Position numbers and translations under genes: made by a program. A stretch of 36,507 bases of DNA from Methylophaga sp. (GTDB taxonomy: Bacteria > Pseudomonadota > Gammaproteobacteria > Nitrosococcales > Methylophagaceae), in contig JALSLH010000073.1 in assembly GCA_026988435.1 (NCBI GenBank), forward strand, positions 1 to 36,507. Reading direction: 5' to 3'. The notes below the pieces were generated by a model. It ran no database searches. It had not been told where the DNA came from and saw nothing but the letters and a program-made list of their open reading frames with translations. Positions 1-7,223 of the stretch are shown here, in pieces; within the stretch, counting starts at the first letter, position 1; the number at the start of each line of letters is the position of its first letter.

Positions 1-42
1 TGGTCTAACTTAGGCGGTGTTTTAAGTGTATTTAGCCTATAA
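1..42 (+). CDS. possible C-terminal end of an upstream gene (partial)
   Basis: Frame 1 is open from the first base and stops with TAA at 40-42, giving 13 residues (WSNLGGVLSVFSL). A plus-strand terminator lies 50 bases further on, so some plus-strand gene should end here. The fragment is too short to identify, and the end could also lie further left. Confidence 0.3.
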   Translation, partial: WSNLGGVLSVFSL

Positions 43-91
43 GACCTTTAACTATTAGATTTATTTAATAGCTAAAAAGCTAAATTAAAGA

Positions 92-120
92 AGCCCGGCA
101 CTTGTGTCGGGCTTTTTTTT
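92..120 (+). terminator. Rho-independent terminator of the gene off the left edge
   Basis: A GC-rich stem (AGCCCGGCA paired with TGTCGGGCT, one G-U pair, short loop) is followed by eight T residues at 113-120. It is oriented to end plus-strand transcription entering from the left. Confidence 0.85.
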
Positions 121-163
121 GTATATACTCGTGCTCATTGAAACTGCATGTTTTTATTCGCCC

Positions 164-235
164 GTCATCCCAGTATGCTGTTAGCTGGGATCTACTTAAT
201 ACTTTAGATTCCCGCTAACAGCATGCGGGAATGAC
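164..235. repeat. dispersed palindromic repeat, copy 1
   Basis: About 72 bp with outer arms GTCATCCC and GGAATGAC. Each half also folds on itself (TCCCAG..CTGGGA and TCCCGC..GCGGGA around GCTAACAGCAT-type cores). The left half matches the reverse complement of the right half over about 31 bp with a few mismatches. Related to the copies at 312, 463 and 13867. Confidence 0.8.
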
Positions 236-311
236 GCGGTTGTAAGTTCTGCATCTTCAAGTAATTTGGGTATATACCTAAGTGAAATCAATCTGTAGCT
301 TTTACTTCTTC

Positions 312-381
312 GTCATTCCGGTATCTTTTAGCCGGAATCTGGGCATAAGCAAGACTCCCGCTAAAAACATGCGGGAGTGAC
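312..381. repeat. dispersed palindromic repeat, copy 2
   Basis: About 70 bp, starting GTCATTCCGGTATCTTTTAG and ending GCGGGAGTGAC. Same two-half architecture as copy 1, and closest in sequence to the copy in the pqq operon at 13867. Confidence 0.8.
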
Positions 382-462
382 GGGTGAATAAGATCTGCAG
401 TTCCAATGGTCACGGGTATATATTGAAAGTGATTATTTTGATTATTCAGTTACTACACCTTC

Positions 463-492
463 GTTATTGCGGTAGCTTTTAGCCGTAATCTG
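463..492. repeat. half copy of the dispersed palindromic repeat
   Basis: GTTATTGCGGTAGCTTTTAG followed by CCGTAATCTGG corresponds to the left half of copies 2 and 3. No clear right half follows, so it is a decayed or half unit. Confidence 0.6.
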
Positions 493-570
493 GTTCAAAG
501 CTATAAAAGATTCTGGAAGTGAAGCAACGCAGGAGCAGTTGCCGAGATCTTGTTGATGCGGATGAAGGTA

Positions 571-597
571 AAAAAAAACCAGACATTGCGTCTGGTT
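571..597 (-). terminator. terminator downstream of the SoxYZ-like gene
   Basis: A perfect 8-bp stem AACCAGAC / GTCTGGTT with a 5-base loop is flanked on the left by eight A residues. These read as a T tract on the minus strand. It lies about 150 bp after the stop of the minus-strand gene at 750-1562 and probably ends its transcript. Confidence 0.75.
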
Positions 598-749
598 CAA
601 GCGTTGTGTGAGCATCTACTGAAAAAATAATTGCCACATGCATTTAAGAAGCTGTCTTAAAAACTATTATCATCATAGTCTAGTTAAAGAGTGATGTAAT
701 GTGACAAACGCCTAATTAAGAAGGGAGAAATTCCCGATTAAATTAACGG

Positions 750-1562
750 CTATTCTAATGCCTTTTCCAGTTGATAGACAGCGTGCTCTGAGTCCGTTAT
801 TTTGACCTTTAAAATACCGGGAGATGAAGGTGTGAAATTGAAACGAATAGAAGGGTTTTCACTTAAAGTAATACCGGTTTCTGCAATAATTAAAGGGCTA
901 TTGTTATAACTGATTGCTATATTGGTGACATAGTGAGCAGGAATATAATCTCGTGACACAGGATTAAATTGCATGCCACTGTTATTTGGGTGACTGATAA
1001 TAACTTGTGCAGTGGTCGTTTGCCCGATAGTCGGTTTTCTCATCCGAATTTGAATTTTACCTAGGCGGGCAAGCGATGCTTCTCTATCTTTGCTTGCCGG
1101 TGCAGAGCAGCCTCCTGAGGCAACAACGAACTTTTTAACCATATGCAGACTGTCATCATTCATTTCTGCTATTACTCGGACATCACTAAAATTTTCCATT
1201 CTGATTCGGGTGGAAAGAGCCACTGCGCCGAGTGTAGGGCTTAAATGAAAAACAGCAGAATATGGTTGAGGATTGTTATCAACAATAAGATGCAACGTTT
1301 TTATATGATATTGCGGAGTTTGAGCGCCAAGTGATTTAATGGTGATGGGCATAACCGCCGCATCTTCTATCTTGTTGGGCACTTCTATAAATAATAAGTC
1401 ATTTGCATTTTCACGGATAAAACGCTGCTCAAAATGAACAGTTTTTAACTGTTCCCAGACAGATGGATCAGTATTTTCATCAGCCAAACATAGCTGACTG
1501 AATAGCAGGGTTGGCAATAAGATAAGATTAATAATGCTGGGCATTTTAAATGAGAAGTGCAT
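750..1562 (-). CDS. SoxYZ-like carrier protein, quinoprotein dehydrogenase-associated
   Basis: A 270-residue exported protein. A signal peptide (hydrophobic about 9-26, ending LCLA before DENTD) is followed by a SoxY-like domain. This carries the motif VASGGCSAPA with Cys152, the equivalent of the swinging-arm cysteine of SoxY (GGCGG). A SoxZ-like beta-sandwich (about 165-270, with KPTIGQTTTAQVIISHPNNSG) follows. SoxY and SoxZ are separate proteins in thiosulfate oxidation; fused versions of this kind are known next to PQQ-dependent dehydrogenases, and their substrate is not settled. The frame is open further upstream to 1679, but ATG 1562 is preferred. It has GAGG about 8 bases upstream, starts the signal peptide directly, and the longer version would be read through a terminator at 1590-1617. 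It lies downstream of and on the same strand as the TonB receptor gene. Confidence 0.85.
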   Translation of the reverse strand: MHFSFKMPSIINLILLPTLLFSQLCLADENTDPSVWEQLKTVHFEQRFIRENANDLLFIEVPNKIEDAAVMPITIKSLGAQTPQYHIKTLHLIVDNNPQPYSAVFHLSPTLGAVALSTRIRMENFSDVRVIAEMNDDSLHMVKKFVVASGGCSAPASKDREASLARLGKIQIRMRKPTIGQTTTAQVIISHPNNSGMQFNPVSRDYIPAHYVTNIAISYNNSPLIIAETGITLSENPSIRFNFTPSSPGILKVKITDSEHAVYQLEKALE

Positions 1563-1589
1563 AACTCTTACCTCAAGATAGTGCTGGGT

Positions 1590-1617
1590 AAAAAAAGGCC
1601 AGACATAGTGCCTGGCC
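1590..1617 (-). terminator. terminator between the TonB receptor gene and the SoxYZ-like gene
   Basis: GGCCAG at 1597-1602 pairs with CTGGCC at 1612-1617, with partial further pairing toward the loop. It is preceded on the plus strand by a run of A at 1590-1596, a T tract on the minus strand. It would end the transcript of the receptor gene at 1753-4122. Confidence 0.7.
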
Positions 1618-1752
1618 AAGAAGAGACGTTTAATGAAGCTGAATTTTTCAATAAACTGGAATAAGTATATCGACTTCAAATAAAATCCAAATCAGAATTA
1701 CCCTCTTAAAAACTATGATTTAGTCCTAACATCAATATTAGCCGAGTATTGA

Positions 1753-4122
1753 TTAGAAACGTATTTTAATCCCTGCAGATACGGTGCGAGGTGCGCCGGG
1801 TGAGACAAAACGATTCTCTTGCAGTGTTTGCCCGTCGGGTAGATTTTCAACATCATAAAAATTGAAGTTTCTGATGCCCGAGTTTTCATACTCACGATCG
1901 AATACATTGTCTACTTTTGCCCAGAGTGAAACCATCTTATGTGGTTGGTAACGGGCATTAAAGTTGAAGGTTGTATAACTATCTACTTTGGGTAAGTCAT
2001 TTCCTTCATCGCCACGCATATAGCTGCTACCGGCATATTGCATTGATAGCCCACTGCTAAATGTTGGTGTGAAGTTATAATCAAGCCCCAGCTTAACATT
2101 ATGACGAGGAATGGCAGGCATTTGGTCGCCAGATTTAACCGTTATACCATTTGGATTAACAGCACTTGCTAATGTTTCAGATGATTCAAATGTGGCGTCA
2201 ATAAAGCTGTAATTACCATACCAACTTAGCTTATTTGTTTGACCGTCTAAGCCTAATTCGATACCTTGGCGCTGTGTTTCATCAACATTAATAAAGTAAC
2301 CCCCGCCAGCATTATTAGCTAATGTAAACAACAAATCATCTTTTAATGTGGTATGAAATGCCGCTACAGACCAATTAATTGTATTAGATGTTAACTTACC
2401 TCTGGCACCAATCTCAAATGTTTTACCAATAACGGGATCGAGTGGCGGATCAGCAACAAATGAATTAGGTAATTTACAAGGATCATTCGGATCAGCACAG
2501 GTTAATTCTGCTGCCGTAGGGGTACGGAAACTTTCATTATAGCCCCCATAAACAGTTATGCTGCTTTGTAACTTATGACTTAACGATATAGCGGGATTAA
2601 AACGAGAAAATGAATGATCACCTTCTAAAGCTTCATCTCCCGGATTATTATTATCAATCTTGATGGTAGAGTGTTGATAACGGCCACCTAATGATAGTGC
2701 TGTGTTATCTGATAAGTGTAATGTATCAAGTAATGCTAATGAATAGTTGACACGTTCTGTTTCAATATCTACTCCGACCACAGCATCACCTACTGTATTT
2801 GGCACGATTGAACCATTGCTAAGATCGACAACGCCTTCTTGTGCTACACGGCTGACAAAGTTGGTATCGGCCTTGTCGTAACTAAGGCCTATGGTCCATT
2901 CATTTTCCATATCAGATAATTGATGATTATGGGTAAATTGTAGACTTGTGCCCCATGTATCTGTTTCAGTGGTTGTGGTACGTTCTTCACCTTCGTTGCC
3001 CACTGCAAATTCTTCTGTACCATTGCTTACTTTTGCGACGTCATTTTCATCGACGTAGTTTAGACCGACAGGAACTGCACCTGCCTGAACACATTGACTT
3101 AAGTGAATTGCATTTTCAAACGTGCCCTCAAGGCCACCTGCTTCTTCAAGACCACAGTTTATTTCTACATCACCATTAAGTGTTTTACGTTCGTAGCTAC
3201 GGTAAAAAGCATTCGCTGATACTAGGCTATTATCATTAATCCAATGTGAGGCATTTAAGTTTAAGTGATCTAGTTTATTTTCAGTTTGGTCTGGGTATGA
3301 ATGAATCGCATCATAACCATTAGACTTTAAGCGACTTTCTGCAACAAAACCATTGCCTATTAGATCAGTATCAACATGGGTGTAACTTAAATCTAAATCA
3401 GTGCTGTCTGACTCCCAGCCTATTTTACCGAAAAATTGTTTCACATCTGAAGGCGATTCTTCACGCCAGCCATCTTCTTCAAACTTAGTGGCACCGACAT
3501 ACCAATCGACATTGCCACTGTTGCCACCGTGTTGGATAGTACCTTGACGCCGGCCATCTTCACCGACTGATAATTCTAGTTCAGTTGCATCGTAATTAAA
3601 GCCATTTTTTGTATTGACTGAAAGGGCACCACCTAATGTATTAAGCCCAAATAATGGGTTAGAACCGGGGATTAATGTCACAGTGCTTAATGCAAAATCA
3701 GGGATGAGATCCCAGTTAACAGTATCACCAAAACCTTCATTAACACGGGCACCATCAACATACACAGAAAGACCAATGGCACTACCGACAAGAGGAGAAG
3801 CTAGAAAACCACGATAATGCACATCGTTTTGATAAGGGTTGTTTTGTGCAGAATTAATATCAACACTCCCTAGGTTCCTAAACATTAATTCAGCCATATC
3901 AAGTGCATTAGCATCCTCAATCTTATCAGAACTAATTGTTTGAATATTACCTGCATACTCTTCAATGGGAACACCAATACCAGGTAATGGCGTGACACTG
4001 ATTACTTCAAGAGATGGTAATTCCATTGATGATGCAGGATTTTCTGCATAAAGTGTTTGTGAAAAAGTGAGCGTTGTAGCGGAGCTGATTAATAATGTCA
4101 GTAAACGTGGGGTCAATCTCAT
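1753..4122 (-). CDS. TonB-dependent outer-membrane receptor
   Basis: A 789-residue protein. ATG 4122 has AAAGGA 7 bases upstream and begins a clean signal peptide ending near TLYA (about residue 26). An in-frame ATG at 4197 would put 25 unrelated residues in front of it and is rejected. A possible TonB box (LEVISVTP, about 38-45) precedes a plug domain containing VYVDGARVNEGFGDTVNWDLIP and GSNPLFGLNTLGGALSV. A 22-strand-type barrel ends in an aromatic residue (KIRF), as expected for BAM-dependent insertion. Two Cys pairs occur in predicted outer loops. The ligand cannot be read from sequence. Given the neighbours, candidates are PQQ, a metal chelate (including lanthanide or copper) or an unrelated siderophore. 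TonB energisation could come from the system at the right edge of the window. Confidence 0.9.
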   Translation of the reverse strand: MRLTPRLLTLLISSATTLTFSQTLYAENPASSMELPSLEVISVTPLPGIGVPIEEYAGNIQTISSDKIEDANALDMAELMFRNLGSVDINSAQNNPYQNDVHYRGFLASPLVGSAIGLSVYVDGARVNEGFGDTVNWDLIPDFALSTVTLIPGSNPLFGLNTLGGALSVNTKNGFNYDATELELSVGEDGRRQGTIQHGGNSGNVDWYVGATKFEEDGWREESPSDVKQFFGKIGWESDSTDLDLSYTHVDTDLIGNGFVAESRLKSNGYDAIHSYPDQTENKLDHLNLNASHWINDNSLVSANAFYRSYERKTLNGDVEINCGLEEAGGLEGTFENAIHLSQCVQAGAVPVGLNYVDENDVAKVSNGTEEFAVGNEGEERTTTTETDTWGTSLQFTHNHQLSDMENEWTIGLSYDKADTNFVSRVAQEGVVDLSNGSIVPNTVGDAVVGVDIETERVNYSLALLDTLHLSDNTALSLGGRYQHSTIKIDNNNPGDEALEGDHSFSRFNPAISLSHKLQSSITVYGGYNESFRTPTAAELTCADPNDPCKLPNSFVADPPLDPVIGKTFEIGARGKLTSNTINWSVAAFHTTLKDDLLFTLANNAGGGYFINVDETQRQGIELGLDGQTNKLSWYGNYSFIDATFESSETLASAVNPNGITVKSGDQMPAIPRHNVKLGLDYNFTPTFSSGLSMQYAGSSYMRGDEGNDLPKVDSYTTFNFNARYQPHKMVSLWAKVDNVFDREYENSGIRNFNFYDVENLPDGQTLQENRFVSPGAPRTVSAGIKIRF

Positions 4123-4230
4123 AGTGTATCCTTTAAAATATCTAATGCGTATTGCAACGTCAATGATACTTAGGAGGATGAGAAAGAAGACGGGCACTGT
4201 TACTTTATTTCAATATGAAAATATCCTAAT

Positions 4231-4369
4231 GAGACCTTTGCACGAGTCATCTTTTCCGCTATGGCGGCGTTAAAAATAGTCTCAAAATGCTCATTTACAT
4301 CAGTAAACTGCGCTTTTTCGACTATTTTTGCCTTGCCATAACAAAAAATATTTATCGTGCAAAGGTCTC
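4231..4369. mobile_element. MITE-like element, 139 bp, with 15-bp terminal inverted repeats
   Basis: The ends GAGACCTTTGCACGA (4231-4245) and TCGTGCAAAGGTCTC (4355-4369) are perfect inverted repeats, flanked by the direct repeat CTAAT on both sides (4226-4230 and 4370-4374). A second perfect inverted pair, AAAAATAGTC at 4272-4281 and GACTATTTTT at 4320-4329, lies inside, so the unit folds into one long hairpin. There is no transposase. The ends look like those of an IS5-type transposon, and CTAA fits the YTAR target of that group, but this family assignment is from memory. It separates the response-regulator gene from the receptor gene. An isolated copy of one end occurs at 23793-23809. Confidence 0.85.
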
Positions 4370-4394
4370 CTAATATTGAAGAGGAAATTTCAGC

Positions 4395-5051
4395 TTAGCC
4401 ATTTATCTGATTCTGCTTTAGTGCATTATACTCAACAGCTATAGCGATAAGTTCTGTTAGATTATCAGCGTGTAATTTCTGCATTATTTTTACTTTATGA
4501 TTAGAGACCGTACTTGTGGCGATGGAAAGCGCGAATGAAATTTCACTGCGTGATTTACCTTCAATAAGCAATAAAAAAATAGCGTGTTCACGATCGGATA
4601 AGCAGGCCAGTTTGTCATTGTGGGCTTGAATTTTTGCTTTCACAACAGCATTGGCAATATCATGGGATAAATAGGGTTTGGATTGATAATAAACCTGTTT
4701 GATTGCCTTGATTAACACCGAAGATGGGTCGCTTTTTAATACATAGGCCAGCGCTCCATTTTGAATAGCACGAATGGCAAAATTTGTATTATCATGCATA
4801 GAAAAAAAAACTACTTTAGCATCGGGATAATGTTGGATTATACGTGCAGTGCAATCAAGACCATTCATGCCTTTAATCGATAGGTCCATTATGACAACAT
4901 CGGGATTAAGTTGAGCATACTCTACTAAGATATGCTCACTGCTATCAAGCTCACCAATTACATTAATATCAAATTGTTCAAGTAATAAGCGATAGCCTTC
5001 ACGCACCCCAATATGGTCATCAATAAATAAGACTGTTATGGGCGTTATCAT
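4395..5051 (-). CDS. NarL/FixJ-family response regulator
   Basis: A 218-residue protein with an N-terminal receiver domain: acidic pair Asp11-Asp12, phospho-acceptor Asp56 in VIMDLS, and Lys106 in YVLKSD. A LuxR-type helix-turn-helix follows (about 150-205, LSDREHAIFLLLIEGKSRSEI through TVSNHKVKIMQKL). It is a DNA-binding transcription regulator phosphorylated by the kinase encoded just upstream, whose stop it overlaps by 4 bases (ATGA). Its position next to the mxa cluster, transcribed away from it, suggests control of methanol-oxidation genes, as with MxaB, MxaYX or FlhSR regulators in other methylotrophs. That role is inferred only from position. Confidence 0.9.
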   Translation of the reverse strand: MITPITVLFIDDHIGVREGYRLLLEQFDINVIGELDSSEHILVEYAQLNPDVVIMDLSIKGMNGLDCTARIIQHYPDAKVVFFSMHDNTNFAIRAIQNGALAYVLKSDPSSVLIKAIKQVYYQSKPYLSHDIANAVVKAKIQAHNDKLACLSDREHAIFLLLIEGKSRSEISFALSIATSTVSNHKVKIMQKLHADNLTELIAIAVEYNALKQNQING

Positions 5052-6004
5052 GATGGTTTACCTAGCGTTTGGAGCGGAAAATCCAGTTGTAATTTTGTAC
5101 TGTCGGGCGGATAAGGTGTTATATTAAAATGACCATTGAGCATGGAAGCGCGCTCCCTTATACCAATAAGTCCTAGTCCGTTTTTAACGGGATGAATGTC
5201 AAGGTTCACTGCACCATCATTAATGATTTTTAAGGTGAGATTTGCCGAGTCTTGATCTTGGTGGGGCGGAAAATATAAATCAATGTTGACGTGATTGGCT
5301 TGGGTATGTCGAGAGATATTAGACAAACCTTCTTGCACGGTGCGATAGAGCGTGAGCAATTCTTCTTCGGTAAGATCGGGTTCGATACCATGGAACTCCA
5401 GTTGACACTGAATTGTTTTATGAGCATGTTGCCATTGTGTAACCAAGTCTTCAATTGCCAAAGCAACACCAAATTCTAATAGTGGCGGGCGGAGGCTTTT
5501 GAGCAGTGAGCGTGTTACAGCATGGAGTGTGTCGACATTATTAATAATCTTCTGACTGGTATCGATTAATAAACTGTTTTCTGTTGATGAAATAGCTTGA
5601 ATAAGCTCAGCCTGTGTTCGTAATGAGGTTAAATGTTGAGCAAAAACATCATGTAACTCTTGGCAAATAAATAATCGTTCATGCTCTTGATTTTCAGTCA
5701 TATTCTGAATCAGGAGTCGGTTTTCTGATAATAGGTTGGTGTTCGCGTGTGATTCTTTTTTAGCCTCACTATAACGTCGCCAACTAAACCAAATAAGACA
5801 TAGGGATAAGCTCAGTAAAGGGAACAGTAGTTCATCGGCTTGATATTTTTCAGCTAAACGACTCCATTGGTAAAATTGTTCAGATAAATCAAAATAGAGT
5901 GCAAGCAATAAAGAAAGCAGGGTGATTGCGATGATAATGATCGTATCTCTAACCAATTTAAGACGATCGAGATGAGGGTGTGAGTTAGAGTTTAGGTCTA
6001 TCAT
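5048..6004 (-). CDS. NarX-type sensor histidine kinase, minimal sensor
   Basis: A 318-residue membrane kinase. Two membrane segments (about 21-39 and 59-75) are separated by only about 20 residues, so there is almost no periplasmic sensor and no HAMP domain. The HisKA_3 dimerisation helix carries His118 in CQELHDVFAQHL. The HATPase_c domain has the N box EGLSNISRHTQANHV and the G box GLGLIGIRERA. It forms an operon with the response regulator (4-base overlap). The short sensor suggests that the signal is sensed in the membrane or delivered by a partner protein. It is divergent from mxaR across a 200-bp spacer. Confidence 0.9.
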   Translation of the reverse strand: MIDLNSNSHPHLDRLKLVRDTIIIIAITLLSLLLALYFDLSEQFYQWSRLAEKYQADELLFPLLSLSLCLIWFSWRRYSEAKKESHANTNLLSENRLLIQNMTENQEHERLFICQELHDVFAQHLTSLRTQAELIQAISSTENSLLIDTSQKIINNVDTLHAVTRSLLKSLRPPLLEFGVALAIEDLVTQWQHAHKTIQCQLEFHGIEPDLTEEELLTLYRTVQEGLSNISRHTQANHVNIDLYFPPHQDQDSANLTLKIINDGAVNLDIHPVKNGLGLIGIRERASMLNGHFNITPYPPDSTKLQLDFPLQTLGKPS

Positions 6005-6204
6005 TAAAGCAGAATAACGAAAGTTTGGCGGCGAGTGAATCAGTGTGATGAAAATCAGGAGAAAATCCCGTTATCTGACGTGAATTATGGAGTGAAAAAG
6101 AGGCTTTAGCTGCTGATGTAAATACAAGGAGATATTCCCTGTTTTTGTATGAACCTTTTAAGCGATAATTACAGGAGGAAACACGGAAACTAATAGGAAT
6201 AACT
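6005..6204 (+). promoter_or_regulatory. divergent intergenic region upstream of mxaR, with an orphan Shine-Dalgarno
   Basis: This 200-bp spacer must hold the start sites of both the kinase (minus) and mxaR (plus) transcripts, but I see no confident -35/-10 pair. A strong AGGAGG at 6173-6178 has no start codon at a usable distance. The mxaR start at 6205 uses AGGA at 6195-6198 instead. The AGGAGG lies inside a possible 14-codon reading frame (6149-6193), which itself lacks a ribosome binding site. Confidence 0.35.
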
Positions 6205-7221
6205 ATGTCGGAAAAGGTGCTAGAAGAGTGGCGCAGTAGCGCTTTGGTTTATGAACACGAATTAAATAAGGTTGTATTGGGCTTAGCACCCGCTATTCGG
6301 TCACTAGTCATTGCTATTTTTGCACGCGGCCATGTTCTCTTAGAGGGAAATGTAGGGGTTGGGAAAACTACATTACTCCGTGCCGCAGCGCGCGGATTAG
6401 GCGGTGGCTATCAGCGGATCGAAGGGACGATTGACCTGATGCCACAAGATTTGATTTACCATACCTATATAGATCGGGATGGTAAGCCGCGCGTTGATCC
6501 GGGACCCATTTTATCTCAAGGTGAAGAGCTGTCTGTATTCTTTTTTAATGAAATCAATCGTGCGCGCCCGCAAGTACATTCTCTATTGCTTCGTGTGATG
6601 GCGGAGCGGAGTATTACCGCCTTTAATAAAGAATATGAGTTTCCTCATTTATTGGTGTTTGCTGATCGTAATGCCGTTGAAAAAGAAGAAACATTTGAGT
6701 TGCCCGGTGCGGCGCGTGACCGTTTTCTGATGGAATTAGAAATTGCGCCTGATGATGATAGCGATGTACATAAAGCATTAACCTTTGAGAGTCGTTTTCA
6801 TGATACGGACTCTTTAATTGAATCGGTTACCTCAGGAAAGTTAGATTTTAAAGCACTCACTGCGTTTGCACCGTTAATTCAAAATGCGGTCAAAGCGGGG
6901 GAGGCAGTGCAAGATTTTGTTGAACATTTACGGCGCGCGACACACCGACCCCAAGATTACGGTATTCAGTTAGCCGATGTAGAAATGGATGAGTTGATGG
7001 TGGCAGGCATGGGGCCTCGTGGCACAAGTATGTTGGTGCGGGCAGCAAAAGTATCGGCGTGGTTGGATGGTCGTCGTGATTTAATGCCTGAAGATATTGC
7101 GGCCGTATTTCATCAAGTGGTGGCGCATCGGGTATTTTTCACACCTATTTATGAGCTACAACGTGGTTGGCTGGCACGCGCATATACACAGGCGATTTTG
7201 AATAGCGTTCCTACGCCTTAA
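6205..7221 (+). CDS. mxaR: MxaR, MoxR-family AAA+ ATPase
   Basis: A 338-residue cytoplasmic ATPase. Walker A is GNVGVGKT (48-55), Walker B-like FFFNEIN (112-118), followed by a sensor-like region (VFADRNAVEKEETFELPGAARDRF) and the C-terminal lid. MoxR proteins act with vWA-domain partners in chaperone-like maturation of exported enzymes. In methylotrophs this one is needed for active PQQ methanol dehydrogenase. Identification as mxaR rests on gene order: ATPase, DUF58 protein, MxaA, vWA, small TPR-like protein, vWA. The generic MoxR operon has a different third gene (short DUF4381) and a BatD, neither present here. It is the first gene of a tightly packed operon; mxaF, J, G and I, which usually precede it, are absent. 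Confidence 0.85.
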   Translation: MSEKVLEEWRSSALVYEHELNKVVLGLAPAIRSLVIAIFARGHVLLEGNVGVGKTTLLRAAARGLGGGYQRIEGTIDLMPQDLIYHTYIDRDGKPRVDPGPILSQGEELSVFFFNEINRARPQVHSLLLRVMAERSITAFNKEYEFPHLLVFADRNAVEKEETFELPGAARDRFLMELEIAPDDDSDVHKALTFESRFHDTDSLIESVTSGKLDFKALTAFAPLIQNAVKAGEAVQDFVEHLRRATHRPQDYGIQLADVEMDELMVAGMGPRGTSMLVRAAKVSAWLDGRRDLMPEDIAAVFHQVVAHRVFFTPIYELQRGWLARAYTQAILNSVPTP

Positions 7222-7223
7222 AG

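Larger units (their letters stand above)
121..424. repeat. composite nested inverted-repeat region
   Basis: The region is bounded by related sequences in inverted orientation. The left copy at 121-147 begins GTATATACTCGTG and ends AACTGCA. The right copy at about 395-424 reads CTGCAGTTCC through to GGGTATATA. Between them, at 249-277, lies CTGCATCTTCAAGTAA..GGGTATATA, nearly identical to the ends of the element at 33874-34145. Two palindromic repeats (164-235 and 312-381) are nested inside. There is no coding content. It looks like several short non-autonomous elements inserted next to or into each other. Confidence 0.7.

Noticed and set aside
164-492. CRISPR-like array in the left repeat region
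   Set aside because: The units are palindromic, diverged from one another, irregularly spaced and lack equal-length unique spacers. They are intergenic palindromic repeats.
2946-3179. Plus-strand open frame inside the TonB receptor gene
   Set aside because: It is antisense to a well-supported gene, has low-complexity Leu/His/Arg composition typical of a shadow frame, and has no ribosome binding site.
4067-4273. Plus-strand frame covering the receptor start and the left part of the MITE
   Set aside because: It runs antisense through the receptor signal peptide and into a transposable repeat; there is no protein-like pattern.
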